DNA of 64,000 bases from Paratinospora sagittata. Lineage: Eukaryota; Streptophyta; Magnoliopsida; Ranunculales; Menispermaceae. The translations under genes and the position numbers were made by a program. Positions 36,741-48,957 of the stretch are shown one piece after another. The stretch is taken from the NCBI GenBank assembly GCA_035771175.1, contig CM069597.1, forward strand, positions 10,389,001-10,453,000. The letters are read 5' to 3'. The notes under the pieces are model-generated. The model was not told where the DNA came from and did not search any database. It was given only the letters and a program-made list of their open reading frames with translations. Within the stretch, counting starts at the first letter, position 1; each line of letters opens with the position of its first letter.

Positions 36741-38537
36741 AGTAATTGAGGCAATCGCGACCAATCCACCAGATTGTTTTGTCCACCAACTCCTTGAGAG
36801 AGTCCCAATATCCTTCAAACAAACCCCCAGAATAGATGGAACTCCGTTTCAATATCCCGATGAATTTTTGACCATTAAATCTCAAATTTTGGTTTAAATG
36901 AACTAAATTTACTTAGAAAATGTGTTTGAAGCAATCGCGACCAATCCACCGGATTGCTTTCTCCGCCTACTCTTTGAGCGAGTCCCAATATCCTTCTATG
37001 AACCCTCGGAATAGATGGAACTCTGTTTCAATATCCCGATGAATTTTTTACCCCTAAATCTCAAATTTTGCTTTCAATGAACTAAATTAACTTAAAAAAT
37101 TTGTTTGAGGCAATCGCGACAAATCCACCGGATTGCCTTCTCCACCTACTCTTTTAGCGAGTCCAAATATCCTTCTAGCAACCCCCCAGAAATAGATGGA
37201 ACTCCGTTCCAATATCCCGAGGAATTTTTGACCCCTAAATCTCAAATTTTTTGTTTAAATGAACTAAATTTACTTAGAAAATGTGTTTGAGGCAATCGCT
37301 ACCAATCCACTAGATTGCATTCTCCACCAACTCTTTGAGCGAGTCCCAATATCCTTCTATGAACCCCCGGAAGAGATGGAACTCCGTTCCAATATCCCGG
37401 TGAATTTTTGACCATTAAATCTCAAATCTTGGTTTAAATGAACTAAATTTACTTAGAAAATGTGTTTGAAGCAATCGCGACCAATCCACCGGATTGCTTT
37501 CTCCACCAACTCTTTGATCGAGTCCCAATATCCTTCTATGAACCCCCGAAATAGATGAAACTCCGTTCCAATATCCCGGTGAATTTTTGACCATTAAATC
37601 TCAAATCTTGGTTTAAATGAACTAAATTTACTTAGAAAATGTGTTTGGGGCAATCGCTACCAATCCACTAGATTGCTTTCTCCACCAACTCTTTGAGCGA
37701 GTCCCAATATCTTTCTATGAACCCCCGGAATAGATGGAACTCCGTTCCAATATCCCGTTGAATTTTTGACCATTAAATCTCAAATCTTGGTTTAAATGAA
37801 CTAAATTTACTTAGAAAATGTGTTTGAGGCAATCGCTACCAATCCACTAGATTGCTTTCTCCACCAACTCTTTGAGCGAGTCCCAATATCTTTCTATGAA
37901 CCCCCGAAATAGATGGAACTCCGTTCCAATATCTGGGTGAATTTTTGACCATTAAATCTCAAATCTTGGTTTAAATGAACTAAATTTACTTAGAAAATGT
38001 GCTTGAGGCAGTCGCGACAAATCCACCAGATTGCTTTCTCCACCTACTCTTTTAGTGAGTCCCAATATCCTTCTTGCAACCCCCCAGAATAGATGGAACT
38101 CCGTTCCAATATCCCGATGAATTTTTGACCCCTAAATCTCAAATTTTTTGTTTAAATGAGCTAAATTTACTTAGAAAATGTGTTTGAGGCAATCGTTGCC
38201 AATCCACCGGATTGCTTTCTCCACCAACTCTTTGAGCGAGTCCCAATATCCTTCAAGCAACCCCCCAGAATAGATGGAACTCCGTTCCAATATCTCGATG
38301 AATTTTTGACCACTAAATCTCAAATTTTGGTTTAAATGAATTAAATTTACTTAGAAAATTTGTTTGAGGCAATCGCGACCAATCCACCAGATTGCTTTCT
38401 CCACCAACTCTTTGATCGAGTCCCAATATCCTTCTATGAACCCCCGGAATAGATGGAACTCCGTTCCAATATCCCGGTGAATTTTTGACCCCCAAATCTA
38501 AATTTTTTGTTTAAATGAACTAAATATACTTAGAAAA
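36741..38537. repeat. HOR unit, 10 monomers (cleanest 10-mer)
   Basis: The span is 1797 bp. The order is marker, ACCATT/GTTTCAAT monomer, CCCTCGG/GCTTTCAATG monomer, GATTGCCTTCTCC with CCAGAAATAG, GATTGCATTCTCC, GGAAGAG, GTTTGGGGCAATC, ATCTGGGTG, ATCGTTGCC and GACCACTAAATC pre-marker monomer. It is the best reference unit for the 29.9-40.2 kb zone. Confidence 0.85.
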
Positions 38538-40154
38538 AGTAATTGAGGCAATCGCGACCAATCCACCAGATTGTTTTGTCCACCAACTCCTTGAGAGAGT
38601 CCCAATATCCTTCAAACAAACCCCCAGAATAGATGGAACTCCGTTTCAATATCCCGATGAATTTTTGACCATTAAATCTCAAATTTTGGTTTAAATGAAC
38701 TAAATTTACTTAGAAAATGTGTTTGAAGCAATCGCGACCAATCCACCGGATTGCTTTCTCCGCCTACTCTTTGAGCGAGTCCCAATATCCTTCTATGAAC
38801 CCTCGGAATAGATGGAACTCTGTTTCAATATCCCGATGAATTTTTACCCCTAAATCTCAAATTTTGCTTTCAATGAACTAAATTAACTTAAAAAATTTGT
38901 TTGAGGCAATCACGACAAATCCACCGGATTGCCTTCTCCACCTACTCTTTTAGCGAGTCCAAATATCCTTCTAGCAACCCCCCAGAAATAGATGGAACTC
39001 CGTTCCAATATCCCGAGGAATTTTTGACCCCTAAATCTCAAATTTTTTGTTTAAATGAACTAAATTTACTTAGAAAATGTGTTTGAGGCAATCGCTACCA
39101 ATCCACTAGATTGCATTCTCCACCAACTCTTTGAGCGAGTCCCAATATCCTTCTATGAACCCCCGGAAGAGATGGAACTCCGTTCCAATATCCCGGTGAA
39201 TTTTTGACCATTAAATCTCAAATCTTGGTTTAAATGAACTAAATTTACTTAGAAAATGTGTTTGAAGCAATCGCGACCAATCCACCGGATTGCTTTCTCC
39301 ACCAACTCTTTGATCGAGTCCCAATATCCTTCTATGAACCCCCGAAATAGATGAAACTCCGTTCCAATATCCCGGTGAATTTTTGACCATTAAATCTCAA
39401 ATCTTGGTTTAAATGAACTAAATTTACTTAGAAAATGTGTTTGGGGCAATCGCTACCAATCCACTAGATTGCTTTCTCCACCAACTCTTTGAGCGAGTCC
39501 CAATATCTTTCTATGAACCCCCGGAATAGATGGAACTCCGTTCCAATATCCCGTTGAATTTTTGACCATTAAATCTCAAATCTTGGTTTAAATGAACTAA
39601 ATTTACTTAGAAAATGTGTTTGAGGCAATCGCGACAAATCCACCAGATTGCTTTCTCCACCTACTCTTTTAGTGAGTCCCAATATCCTTCTAGCAACCCC
39701 CCAGAATAGATGGAACTCCGTTCCAATATCCCGATGAATTTTTGACCCCTAAATCTCAAATTTTTTGTTTAAATGAATTAAATTTACTTAGAAAATGTGT
39801 TTGAGGAAATCGCTACCAATCCACCGGATTGCTTTCTCCACCAACTCTTTGAGCGAGTCCCAATATCCTTCGAGCAACCCCCCAGAATAGATGGAACTCC
39901 GTTCCAATATCTCGATGAATTTTTGACCACTAAATCTCAAATTTTGTTTTAAATGAATTAAATTTACTTAGAAAATTTGTTTGAGGCAATCGCGACCAAT
40001 CCACCAGATTGCTTTCTCCACCAACTCTTTGATCGAGTCCCAATATCCTTCTATGAACCCCCGGAATAGATGGAACTCCGTTCCAATATCCCGGTGAATT
40101 TTTGACCCCCAAATCTAAAATTTTTGTTTAAATGAAGTAAATATACTTAGAAAA
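38538..40154. repeat. HOR unit, 9 monomers (10-mer minus one)
   Basis: The span is 1617 bp. It is colinear with the preceding 10-mer at offset 1795-1796 through GTTTGGGGCAATC (39442). It then skips about one monomer and uses different ATCGCGACAAATCC and AACCCCCCAG monomers, lacking the ATCTGGGTG copy. It has a private 1-nt deletion in GATGAATTTTTACCCC (near 38836). Confidence 0.82.
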
Positions 40155-41769
40155 AGTAATTGAGGCAATCGCGACCAATCCACCAGATTGCTTTGTCCAC
40201 CAACTCCTTGAGAGAGTCCCAATATCCTTCAAACAAACCCCCAGAATAGATGGAACTCCGTTTCAATATCCCGATGAATTTTTGACCATTAAATCCCAAA
40301 TTTTGGTTTAAATGAACTAAATTTACTTAAAAAATGTGTTTGAAGCAATCGCGACCAATCCACCGGATTGCTTTCTCCGCTACTCTTTGAGCGAGTCCCA
40401 ATATCCTTCTATGAATCCTCGGAATAGATGGAACTCTGTTTCAATATCCCGATGAATTTTTTACCCCTAAATCTCAAATTTTGCTTTCAATGAACTAAAT
40501 TAACTTAAAAAATTTGTTTGAGGCAATCACGACAAATCCACCGGATTGCTTTCTCCACCTACTCTTTTAGCGAGTCCAAATATCCTTCTAGCAACCCCCA
40601 GAATAGATGGAACTCCGTTCCAATATCCCGATGAATTTTTGACCCCTAAATCTCAAATTTTTTGTTCAAATGAACTAAATTTACTTAGAAAATGTGTTTG
40701 AGGCAATCGCTACCAATCCACTAGATTGCTTTCTCAACCAACTCTTTGAGTGAGTCCCAATATCTTTCTATGAACCCCCGGAATAGATGGAACTCCGTTC
40801 CAATATCCCGGTGAATTTTTGACCATTAAATCTCAAATCTTGGTTTAAATGAACTAAATTTACTTAGAAAATGTGTTTGAAGCAATCGCGACCAATCCAC
40901 CGGATTGCTTTCTCCACCAACTCTTTGATCGAGTCCCAATATCCTTCTATGAACCCCCGAAATAGATGAAACTCCGTTCCAATATCCCGATGAATTTTTG
41001 ACCCCTAAATCTCAAATTTTTTGTTTAAATGAACTAAATTTACTTAGAAAATGTGTTTGAGGCAATCGCTACCAATCCACTAGATTGCTTTCTCCACCAA
41101 CTCTTTTAGCGAGTCCCAACATCCTTCTATTAACCCCCGGAATAGATGGAACTCCGTTCCAATATCCCGGTGAATTTTTGACTATTAAATCTCAAATCCT
41201 GGTTTAAATGAACTAAATTTACTTAGATAACGTGTTTGAGGCAATCGCGACAAATCCACCGGATTGCTTTCTCCACCTACTTTTTTAGCGAGTCCAAATA
41301 TCCTTCTAGCAACCCCCCAGAATAGATGGAACTCCGTTCCAATATCCCGATGAATTTTTGACCCCTAAATCTCAAAATTTTTGTTTAAATGAACTAAATT
41401 TACTTAGAAAATGTGTTTGAGGCAATCACTACCAATCCACTAGATTGCTTTCTCTACCAACTCTTTGAGCGAGTCCCAATATCCTTCTATGAACCCCCGG
41501 AATAGATGGAAATCCGTTCCAATATCCCGGTGAATTTTTGACCACTAAATCTCAAATTTTGGATTAAATGAATTAAATTTACTTAGAAAATTTGTTTGAG
41601 GCAATCGCGACCAATCCACCAGATTGCTTTCTCCACCAACTCTTTGATCGAGTCCCAATATCCTTCTATGAACCCCCGGAATAGATGGAACTCCGTTCCA
41701 ATATCCCGGTGAATTTTTGACCCCCAAATCTAAAATTTTTGTTTAAAAGAAGTAAATATACTTCGAAAA
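40155..41769. repeat. HOR unit, 9 monomers (15-mer with a 6-monomer deletion)
   Basis: The span is 1615 bp. Internal landmarks match the 15-mer: CAACATCCTTCTATTAACC about 962 bp from the marker, CTCAAAATTTTTG about 1218, GGAAATCCG about 1352. The pre-marker GACCACTAAATC monomer then follows at about 1386 instead of about 2462, a loss of 1076 bp (six monomers). The junction monomer carries TTGGATTAAATG. Confidence 0.83.
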
Positions 41770-44464
41770 AGTAATTGAGGCAATCGCGACCAATCCACCA
41801 GATTGCTTTGTCCACCAACTCCTTGAGAGAGTCCCAATATCCTTCAAACAAACCCCCAGAATAGATGGAACTCCGTTTCAATATCCCGATGAATTTTTGA
41901 CCATTAAATCCCAAATTTTGGTTTAAATGAACTAAATTTACTTAGAAAATGGGTTTGAAGCAATCGCGACCAATCCACCGGATTGCTTTCTCCGCTACTC
42001 TTTGAGCGAGTCCCAATATCCTTCTATGAATCCTCGGAATAGATGGAACTCTGTTTCAATATCCCGATGAATTTTTTACCCCTAAATCTCAAATTTTGCT
42101 TTCAATGAACTAAATTAACTTAAAAAATTTGTTTGAGGCAATCGCGACAAATCCACCGGATTGCTTTCTCCACCTACTCTTTTAGCGAGTCCAAATATCC
42201 TTCTAGCAACCCCCCCAGAATAGATGGAACTCCGTTCTAATATCCCGATGAATTTTTGACCCCTAAATCTCAAATTTTTTGTTCAAATGAACTAAATTTA
42301 CTTAGAAAATGTGTTTGAGGCAATCGCTACCAATCCACTAGATTGCTTTCTCCACCAACTCTTTGAGCGAGACCCAATATCCTTCTATGAACCCCCGGAA
42401 TAGATGGAACTCCGTTCCAATATCCCGGTGAATTTTTGACCATTAAATCTCAAATCTTGGTTTAAATGAACTAAATTTACTTAGAAAATGTGTTTGAAGC
42501 AATCGCGACCAATCCACCGGATTGCTTTCTCCACCAACTCTTTGATCGAGTCCCAATATCCTTCTATGAACCCCCGAAATAGATAAAACTCCGTTCCAAT
42601 ATCCCGATGAATTTTTGACCCCTAAATCTCAAATTTTTTGTTTAAATGAACTAAATTTACTTAGAAAATGTGTTTGAGGCAATCGCTACCAATCCACTAG
42701 ATTGCTTTCTCCACCAACTCTTTTAGCGAGTCCCAACATCCTTCTATTAACCCCCGGAATAGATGGAACTCCGTTCCAATATCCCGGTGAATTTTTGACC
42801 ATTAAATCTCAAATCCTGGTTTAAATGAACTAAATTTACTTAGATAACGTGTTTGAGGCAATCGCGACAAATCCACCGGATTGCTTTCTCCACCTACTCT
42901 TTTAGCGAGTCCAAATATCCTTCTAGCAACCCCCCAGAATAGATGGAACTCCGTTCCAATATCCCGATGAATTTTTGACCCCTAAATCTCAAAATTTTTG
43001 TTTAAATGAACTAAATTTACTTAGAAAATGTGTTTGAGGCAATCGCTACCAATCCACTAGATTGCTTTCTCTACCAACTCTTTGAGCGAGTCCCAATATC
43101 CTTCTATGAACCCCCAGAATAGATGGAAATCCGTTCCAATATCCCGGTGAATTTTTGACCATTAAATCTCAAATCTTGGTTTAAATGAACTAAATTTACT
43201 TAGAAAATTTGTTTGAGGCAATCGCGACCAATCCACCAGATTGCTTTCTCCACCAACTCTTTGAGCGAGTCCCAATATCCTTCTATGAACCCCCGGAATA
43301 AATGGAACTCCGTTCCAATATCCCGGTGAATTTTTGACAATTAAATCTCAAATCTTGGTTTAAATGAACTAAATTTGCTTAGAAAATGTGTTTGAAGCAA
43401 TCGCGACCAATCCACCGGATTGCTTTCTCCACCAACTCTTTGATCGAGTCCCAATATCCTTCTATGAACCCCCGAAATAGATGAAACTCCGTTCCAATAT
43501 CCCGATGAATTTTTGACCCCTAAATCTCAAATTTTTTGTTTAAATGAACTAAATTTACTTAGAAAATGTGTTTGAGGCAATCGCTACCAATCCACTAGAT
43601 TGCTTTCTCCACCAACTCTTTGAGCGAGTCCCAATATCCTTCTATGAACCCCCGGAATAGATGGAACTCCGTTCCAATATCCCGGTGAATTTTTGACCAT
43701 TAAATCTCAAATCTTGGTTTAAATGAACTAAATTTACTTAGAAATGTGTTTGAAGCAATCGCGACCAATCCACCGGATTGCTTTCTCCACCAACTCTTTG
43801 ATCGAGTCCCAATATCCTTCTATGAACCCCCGAAATAGATGAAACTCCGTTCCAATATCCCGATGAATTTTTGACCCCTAAATCTCAAGTTTTTTGTTTA
43901 AATGAACTAAATTTACTTAGAAAATGTGTTTGAGGCCATCGCGACAAATCCACCGTATTGCTTTCTCTACCTACTCTTTTAGTGAGTCCCAATATCCTTC
44001 TAGCAACCCCCCAGAATAGATGGAACTCCGTTCCAATATTCCGATGAATTTTTGACCCCTAAATCTCAAATTTTTTGTTTAAATGAACTAAATTTACTTA
44101 AAAAATGTGTTTGAGGCAATCGCTGCCAATCCACCGGATTGCTTTCTCCACCAACTCTTTGAGCGAGTCCCAATATCCTTCAAGCAACCCCCCAGAATAG
44201 ATGGAACTACGTTCCAATTTCTCGATGAATTTTTGACCACTAAATCTCAAATTTTGGTTTAAATGAATTAAATTTACTTAGAAAATTTGTTTGAGGCAAT
44301 CGCGACCAATCCACCAGATTGCTTTCTCCACCAACTCTTTTATCGAGTCCCAATATCCTTCTATGAACCCCCGGCATAGATGGAACTCCGTTCCAATATC
44401 CCGGTGAATTTTTGACCCCCAAATCTAAAATTTTTGTTTAAATGAACTAAATATACTTAGAAAA
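41770..44464. repeat. HOR unit, 15 monomers (copy 2 of 7723-bp offset pair)
   Basis: The span is 2695 bp. It is nearly the same by eye as 34047-36740 at +7723 bp, including the shared single-base deletions CTCCGCTACTC and CTTAGAAATGTG and the AGATAAAACTCC change. The few differences seen include GACAAATCCACCG here against GACAAATCAACCG. Confidence 0.86.
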
Positions 44465-46800
44465 AGTAATTGAGGCAGTCGCGACCAATCCACCAGATTG
44501 CTTTGTCCACCAACTCCTTGAGAGAGTCCCAATATCCTTCAAACAAACCCCCAGAATAGATGGAACTCCGTTTCAATATCCCGATGAATTTTTGACCATT
44601 AAATCTCAAATTTTGGTTTAAATGAACTAAATTTACTTAGAAAATGTGTTTGAAGCAATCGCGACCAATCCACCAGATTGCTTTCTCCGCATACTCTTTG
44701 AGCGAGTCCCAATATCCTTCTATGAATCCTCGGAATAGATGGAACTCTGTTTCAATATCCCGATGAGTTTTTCACCCCTAATTCTCAAATTTTGCTTTCA
44801 ATGAACTAAATTAACTTAAAAAGTTTGTTTGAGGCAATCGCGACAAATCTACCGTATTGCTTTCTCCACCTACTCTTTTAGCGAGTCCAAATATCCTTCT
44901 AGCAACCCCCCAGAATAGATGGAACTCCGTTCCAATATCCCGATGAATTTTTGACCCCTAAATCTCAAATTTTTTGTTCAAATGAACTAAATTTACTTAG
45001 AAAATGTGTTTGAGGCAATCGCTACCAATCCACTAGATTGCTTTCTCCACCAACTCTTTGAGCGAGTCCCAATATCCTTTTATGAACCCCCGGAATAGAT
45101 GGAACTCCGTTCCAATATCCCGGTGAATTTTTGACCATTAAATCTCAAATCTTGGTTTAAATGAACTAAATTTACTTAGAAAATGTGTTTGAAGCAATCG
45201 CGACCAATCCACCTGATTGCTTTCTCTACCAACTCTTTGAGCGAGTCCCAATATCCTTCTATGAACCCCCGGAATAGATGGAAATCCGTTCCAATATCCC
45301 GGTGAATTTTTGACCATTAAATCTCAAATCTTGGTTTAAATGAACTAAATTTACTTAGAAAATTTGTTTGAGGCAATCGCGACCAATCCACCAGATTGCT
45401 TTCTCCACCAACTCTTTGAGCGAGTCCCAATATCCTTCTATGAACCCCCGGAATAAATGGAACTCCGTTCCAATATCCCGGTGAATTTTTGACAATTAAA
45501 TCTCAAATCTTGGTTTAAATGAACTAAATTTGCTTAGAAAATGTGTTTGAAGCAATCGCGACCAATCCACCGAATTGCTTTCTCCACCAACTCTTTGATC
45601 GAGTCCCAATATCCTTCTATGAACCCCCGAAATAGATGAAACTCCGTTCCAATATCCCGATGAATTTTCGACCCCTAAATCTCAAATTTTTTGTTTAAAT
45701 GAACTAAATTTACTTAGAAAATGTGTTTGAGGCAATCGTTACCAATCCACTAGATTGCTTTCTCCACCAAATCTTTGAGCGAGTCCCAATATCCTTCTAT
45801 GAACCCCCGGAATAGATGGAACTCCGTTCCAATATCCCGGTGAATTTTTGACCATTAAATCTCAAATCTTGGTTTAAATGAACTAAATTTACTTAGAAAA
45901 TGTGTTTGAAGCAATCGCGACCAATCCACCGGATTGCTTTCTCCACCAACTCTTTGATCGAGTCCCAATATCCTTCTATGAACCCCCGAAATAGATGAAA
46001 CTCCGTTCCAATATCCCGGTGAATTTTTGACCATTAAATCTCAAATCTTGGTTTAAATGAACTAAATTTACTTAGGAAATGTGTTTGAGGCAATCGCGAC
46101 CACTCCACCGGATTGCTTTCTCTACCTACTCTTTGAGCGAGTCCTAATATCCTTCTAGCAACCCCCCAGAATAGATGAAACTCCGTTCCAATATCCCGAT
46201 GAATTTTTGACCCCTAAATCTCAAGTTTTTTGTTTAAATGAACTAAATTTACTTAGAAAATGTGTTTGAGGCCATCGCGACAAATCCACCGTATTGCTTT
46301 CTCTACCTACTCTTTTAGTGAGTCCCAATATCCTTCAAGCAACCCCCCAGAATAGATGGAACTCCGTTCCAATATTCCGATGAATTTTTGACCCGTAAAC
46401 CTCAAATTTTTTGTTTAAAAGAACTAAATTTACTTAAAAAATGTGTTTGAGGCAATCGCTGCCAATCCACCGGATTGCTTTCTCCACCAACTCTTTGAGC
46501 GAGTCCCAATATCCTTCAAGCAACCCCCCAGAATAGATGGAACTACGTTCCAATATCTCGATGAATTTTTGACCACTAAATCTCAAATTTTGGTTTAAAT
46601 GAATTAAATTTACTTAGAAAATTTGTTTGAGGCAATCGCGACCAATCCACCAGATTGCTTTCTCCACCAACTCTTTGATCGAGTCCCAATATCCTTCTAT
46701 GAACCCCCGGCATAGATGGAACTCCGTTCCAATATCCCGGTAAATTTTTGACCCCCAAATCTAAAATTTTTGTTTAAATGAACTAAATATACTTAGAAAA
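44465..46800. repeat. HOR unit, 13 monomers
   Basis: The span is 2336 bp. The marker monomer now reads GGCAGTCGCGACC, a variant typical of most marker copies to the right. The order follows the 15-mer, but about three monomers around the TATTAACC/GATAACG region are missing. One extra monomer near 46.0-46.2 kb (CACTCCACCGG, GTCCTAATATCC) is present. It is intermediate between the 15-mer and 12-mer. Confidence 0.82.
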
Positions 46801-47362
46801 AGTAATTGAGGCAGTCGCGACCAATCCACCAGATTGCTTTGTCCACCAACTCCTTGAGAGAGTCCCAATATCCTTCAAACAAACCCCCAGAATAGATGGA
46901 ACTCCGTTTCAATATCCCGATGAATTTTTGACCATTAAATCTCAAATTTTGGTTTAAATGAACTAAATTTACTTAGAAAATGTGTTTGAAGCAATCGCGA
47001 CCAATCCACCGGATTGCTTTCTCCGCATACTCTTTGAGCGAGTCCCAATATCCTTCTATGAATCCTCGGAATAGATGGAACTCTGTTTCAATATCCCGAT
47101 GAGTTTTTCACCCCTAATTCTCAAATTTTGCTTTCAATGAACTAAATTAACTTAAAAAGTTTGTTTGAGGCAATCGCGACAAATCTACCGTATTGCTTTC
47201 TCCACCTACTCTTTTAGCGAGTCCAAATATCCTTCTAGCAACCCCCCCAGAATAGATGGAACTCCGTTCCAATATCCCGATGAATTTTTGACCCCTAAAT
47301 CTCAAATTTTTTGTTCAAATGAACTAAATTTACTTAGAAAATGTGTTTGAGGCAATCGCTAC

Positions 47363-47377
47363 CAATCCACTAGATTG
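47363..47377 (+). other. Dyad 2 variant (CTAG form) in a CGCTACC monomer
   Basis: CAATCCACTAGATTG occupies these bases. The arms shorten to 5 bp (CAATC/GATTG) around a CACTA loop, and a CTAG palindrome is created. This form accompanies the CGCTACC variant in a large share of monomers. The intact 6-bp form is at 47542-47556. Confidence 0.85.
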
Positions 47378-47405
47378 CTTTCTCCACCAACTCTTTGAGC
47401 GAGTC

Positions 47406-47457
47406 CCAATATCCTTCTATGAACCCCCGGAATAGATGGAACTCCGTTCCAATATCC
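47406..47457 (+). repeat. Intra-monomer direct repeat CCAATATCC, 43 bp apart
   Basis: CCAATATCC occurs twice per monomer, here at 47406-47414 and 47449-47457, with similar bases on both sides (GTCCCAATATCCTTC and GTTCCAATATCCCGG). It may be a relic of an older internal duplication or a recurrent sequence motif. Type-B monomers have TCAATATCC in the second position. Confidence 0.8.
47437..47451 (+). other. Dyad 1 reference copy: TGGAAC-TCC-GTTCCA
   Basis: This is a perfect inverted repeat with 6-bp arms and a 3-nt loop (TGGAACTCCGTTCCA), present at this place in most monomers. In GTTTCA-type monomers the arm has one mismatch. Its centre lies 74 bp from the centre of dyad 2 in the same monomer. 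It could form a short cruciform or hairpin, or be a binding site for a dimeric protein; which, if either, is unknown. Confidence 0.9.
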
Positions 47458-47541
47458 CGGTGAATTTTTGACCATTAAATCTCAAATCTTGGTTTAAATG
47501 AACTAAATTTACTTAGAAAATGTGTTTGAAGCAATCGCGAC

Positions 47542-47556
47542 CAATCCACCGGATTG
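47542..47556 (+). other. Dyad 2 reference copy: CAATCC-ACC-GGATTG
   Basis: This is a perfect inverted repeat with 6-bp arms and a 3-nt loop, the same geometry as dyad 1. The flanking GCAATC (upstream) can also pair with GATTGC, giving an alternative longer-looped hairpin. CCAGATTG monomers have one arm mismatch. Confidence 0.9.
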
Positions 47557-48957
47557 CTTTCTCTACCAACTCTTTGAGCGAGTCCCAATATCCTTCTATG
47601 AACCCCCGGAATAGATGGAAATCCGTTCCAATATCCCGGTGAATTTTTGACCATTAAATCTCAAATCTTGGTTTAAATGAACTAAATTTACTTAGAAAAT
47701 TTGTTTGAGGCAATCGCGACCAATCCACCAGATTGCTTTCTCCACCAACTCTTTGAGCGAGTCCCAATATCCTTCTATGAACCCCCGGAATAAATGGAAC
47801 TCCGTTCCAATATCCCGGTGAATTTTTGACAATTAAATCTCAAATCTTGGTTTAAATGAACTAAATTTGCTTAGAAAATGTGTTTGAAGCAATCGCGACC
47901 AATCCACCGGATTGCTTTCTCCACCAACTCTTTGATCGAGTCCCAATATCCTTCTATGAACCCCCGAAATAGATGAAACTCCGTTCCAATATCCCGATGA
48001 ATTTTTGACCCCTAAATCTCAAATTTTTTGTTTAAATGAACTAAATTTACTTAGAAAATGTGTTTGAGGCAATCGCTACCAATCCACTAGATTGCTTTCT
48101 CCACCAAATCTTTGAGCGAGTCCCAATATCCTTCAATGAACCCCCGGAATAGATGGAACTCCGTTCCAATATCCCGGTGAATTTTTGACCATTAAATCTC
48201 AAATCTTGGTTTAAATGAACTAAATTTACTTAGAAAATGTGTTTGAAGCAATCGCGACCTATCCACCGGATTGCTTTCTCCACCAACTCTTTGATCGAGT
48301 CCCAATATCCTTCTATGAACCCCCGAAATAGATGAAACTCCGTTCCAATATCCCGATGAATTTTTGACCCCTAAATCTCAAGTTTTTTGTTTAAATGAAC
48401 TAAATTTACTTAGAAAATGTGTTTGAGGCCATCGCGACAAATCCACCGTATTGCTTTCTCTACCTACTCTTTTAGTGAGTCCCAATATCCTTCAAGCAAC
48501 CCCCCAGAATAGATGGAACTCCGTTCCAATATTCCGATGAATTTTTGACCCGTAAACCTCAAATTTTTTGTTTAAATGAACTAAATTTACTTAAAAAATG
48601 TGTTTGAGGCAATCGCTGCCAATCCACCGGATTGCTTTCTCCACCAACTCTTTGAGCGAGTCCCAATATCCTTCAAGCAACCCCCCAGAATAGATGGAAC
48701 TACGTTCCAATATCTCGATGAATTTTTGACCACTAAATCTCAAATTTTGGTTTAAATGAATTAAATTTACTTAGAAAATTTGTTTGAGGCAATCGCGACC
48801 AATCCACCAGATTGCTTTCTCCACCAACTCTTTGATCGAGTCCCAATATCCTTCTATGAACCCCCGGCATAGATGGAACTCCGTTCCAATATCCCGGTGA
48901 ATTTTTGACCCCCAAATCTAAAATTTTTGTTTAAATGAACTAAATATACTTAGAAAA

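Larger units (their letters stand above)
46801..48957. repeat. 12-monomer HOR, unit 1
   Basis: The span is 2157 bp. The order is CAGTCGCG marker, ACCATT/GTTTCAAT, CCTCGG with GAGTTTTTCACCCC, AACCCCCCCAG, CGCTACC, GAAGC/CTCTACC, GGAAATCC, AATAAATGG with GACAATTAAATC, CTTTGATCG, CCAAATCTTTG, GACCTATCC, AGTTTTTTG with GAGGCCATCG, then ACCCGTAAACC and the ACTACGTTCC/GACCACTAAATC monomers. Phase and monomer count rest on landmarks. Confidence 0.85.
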
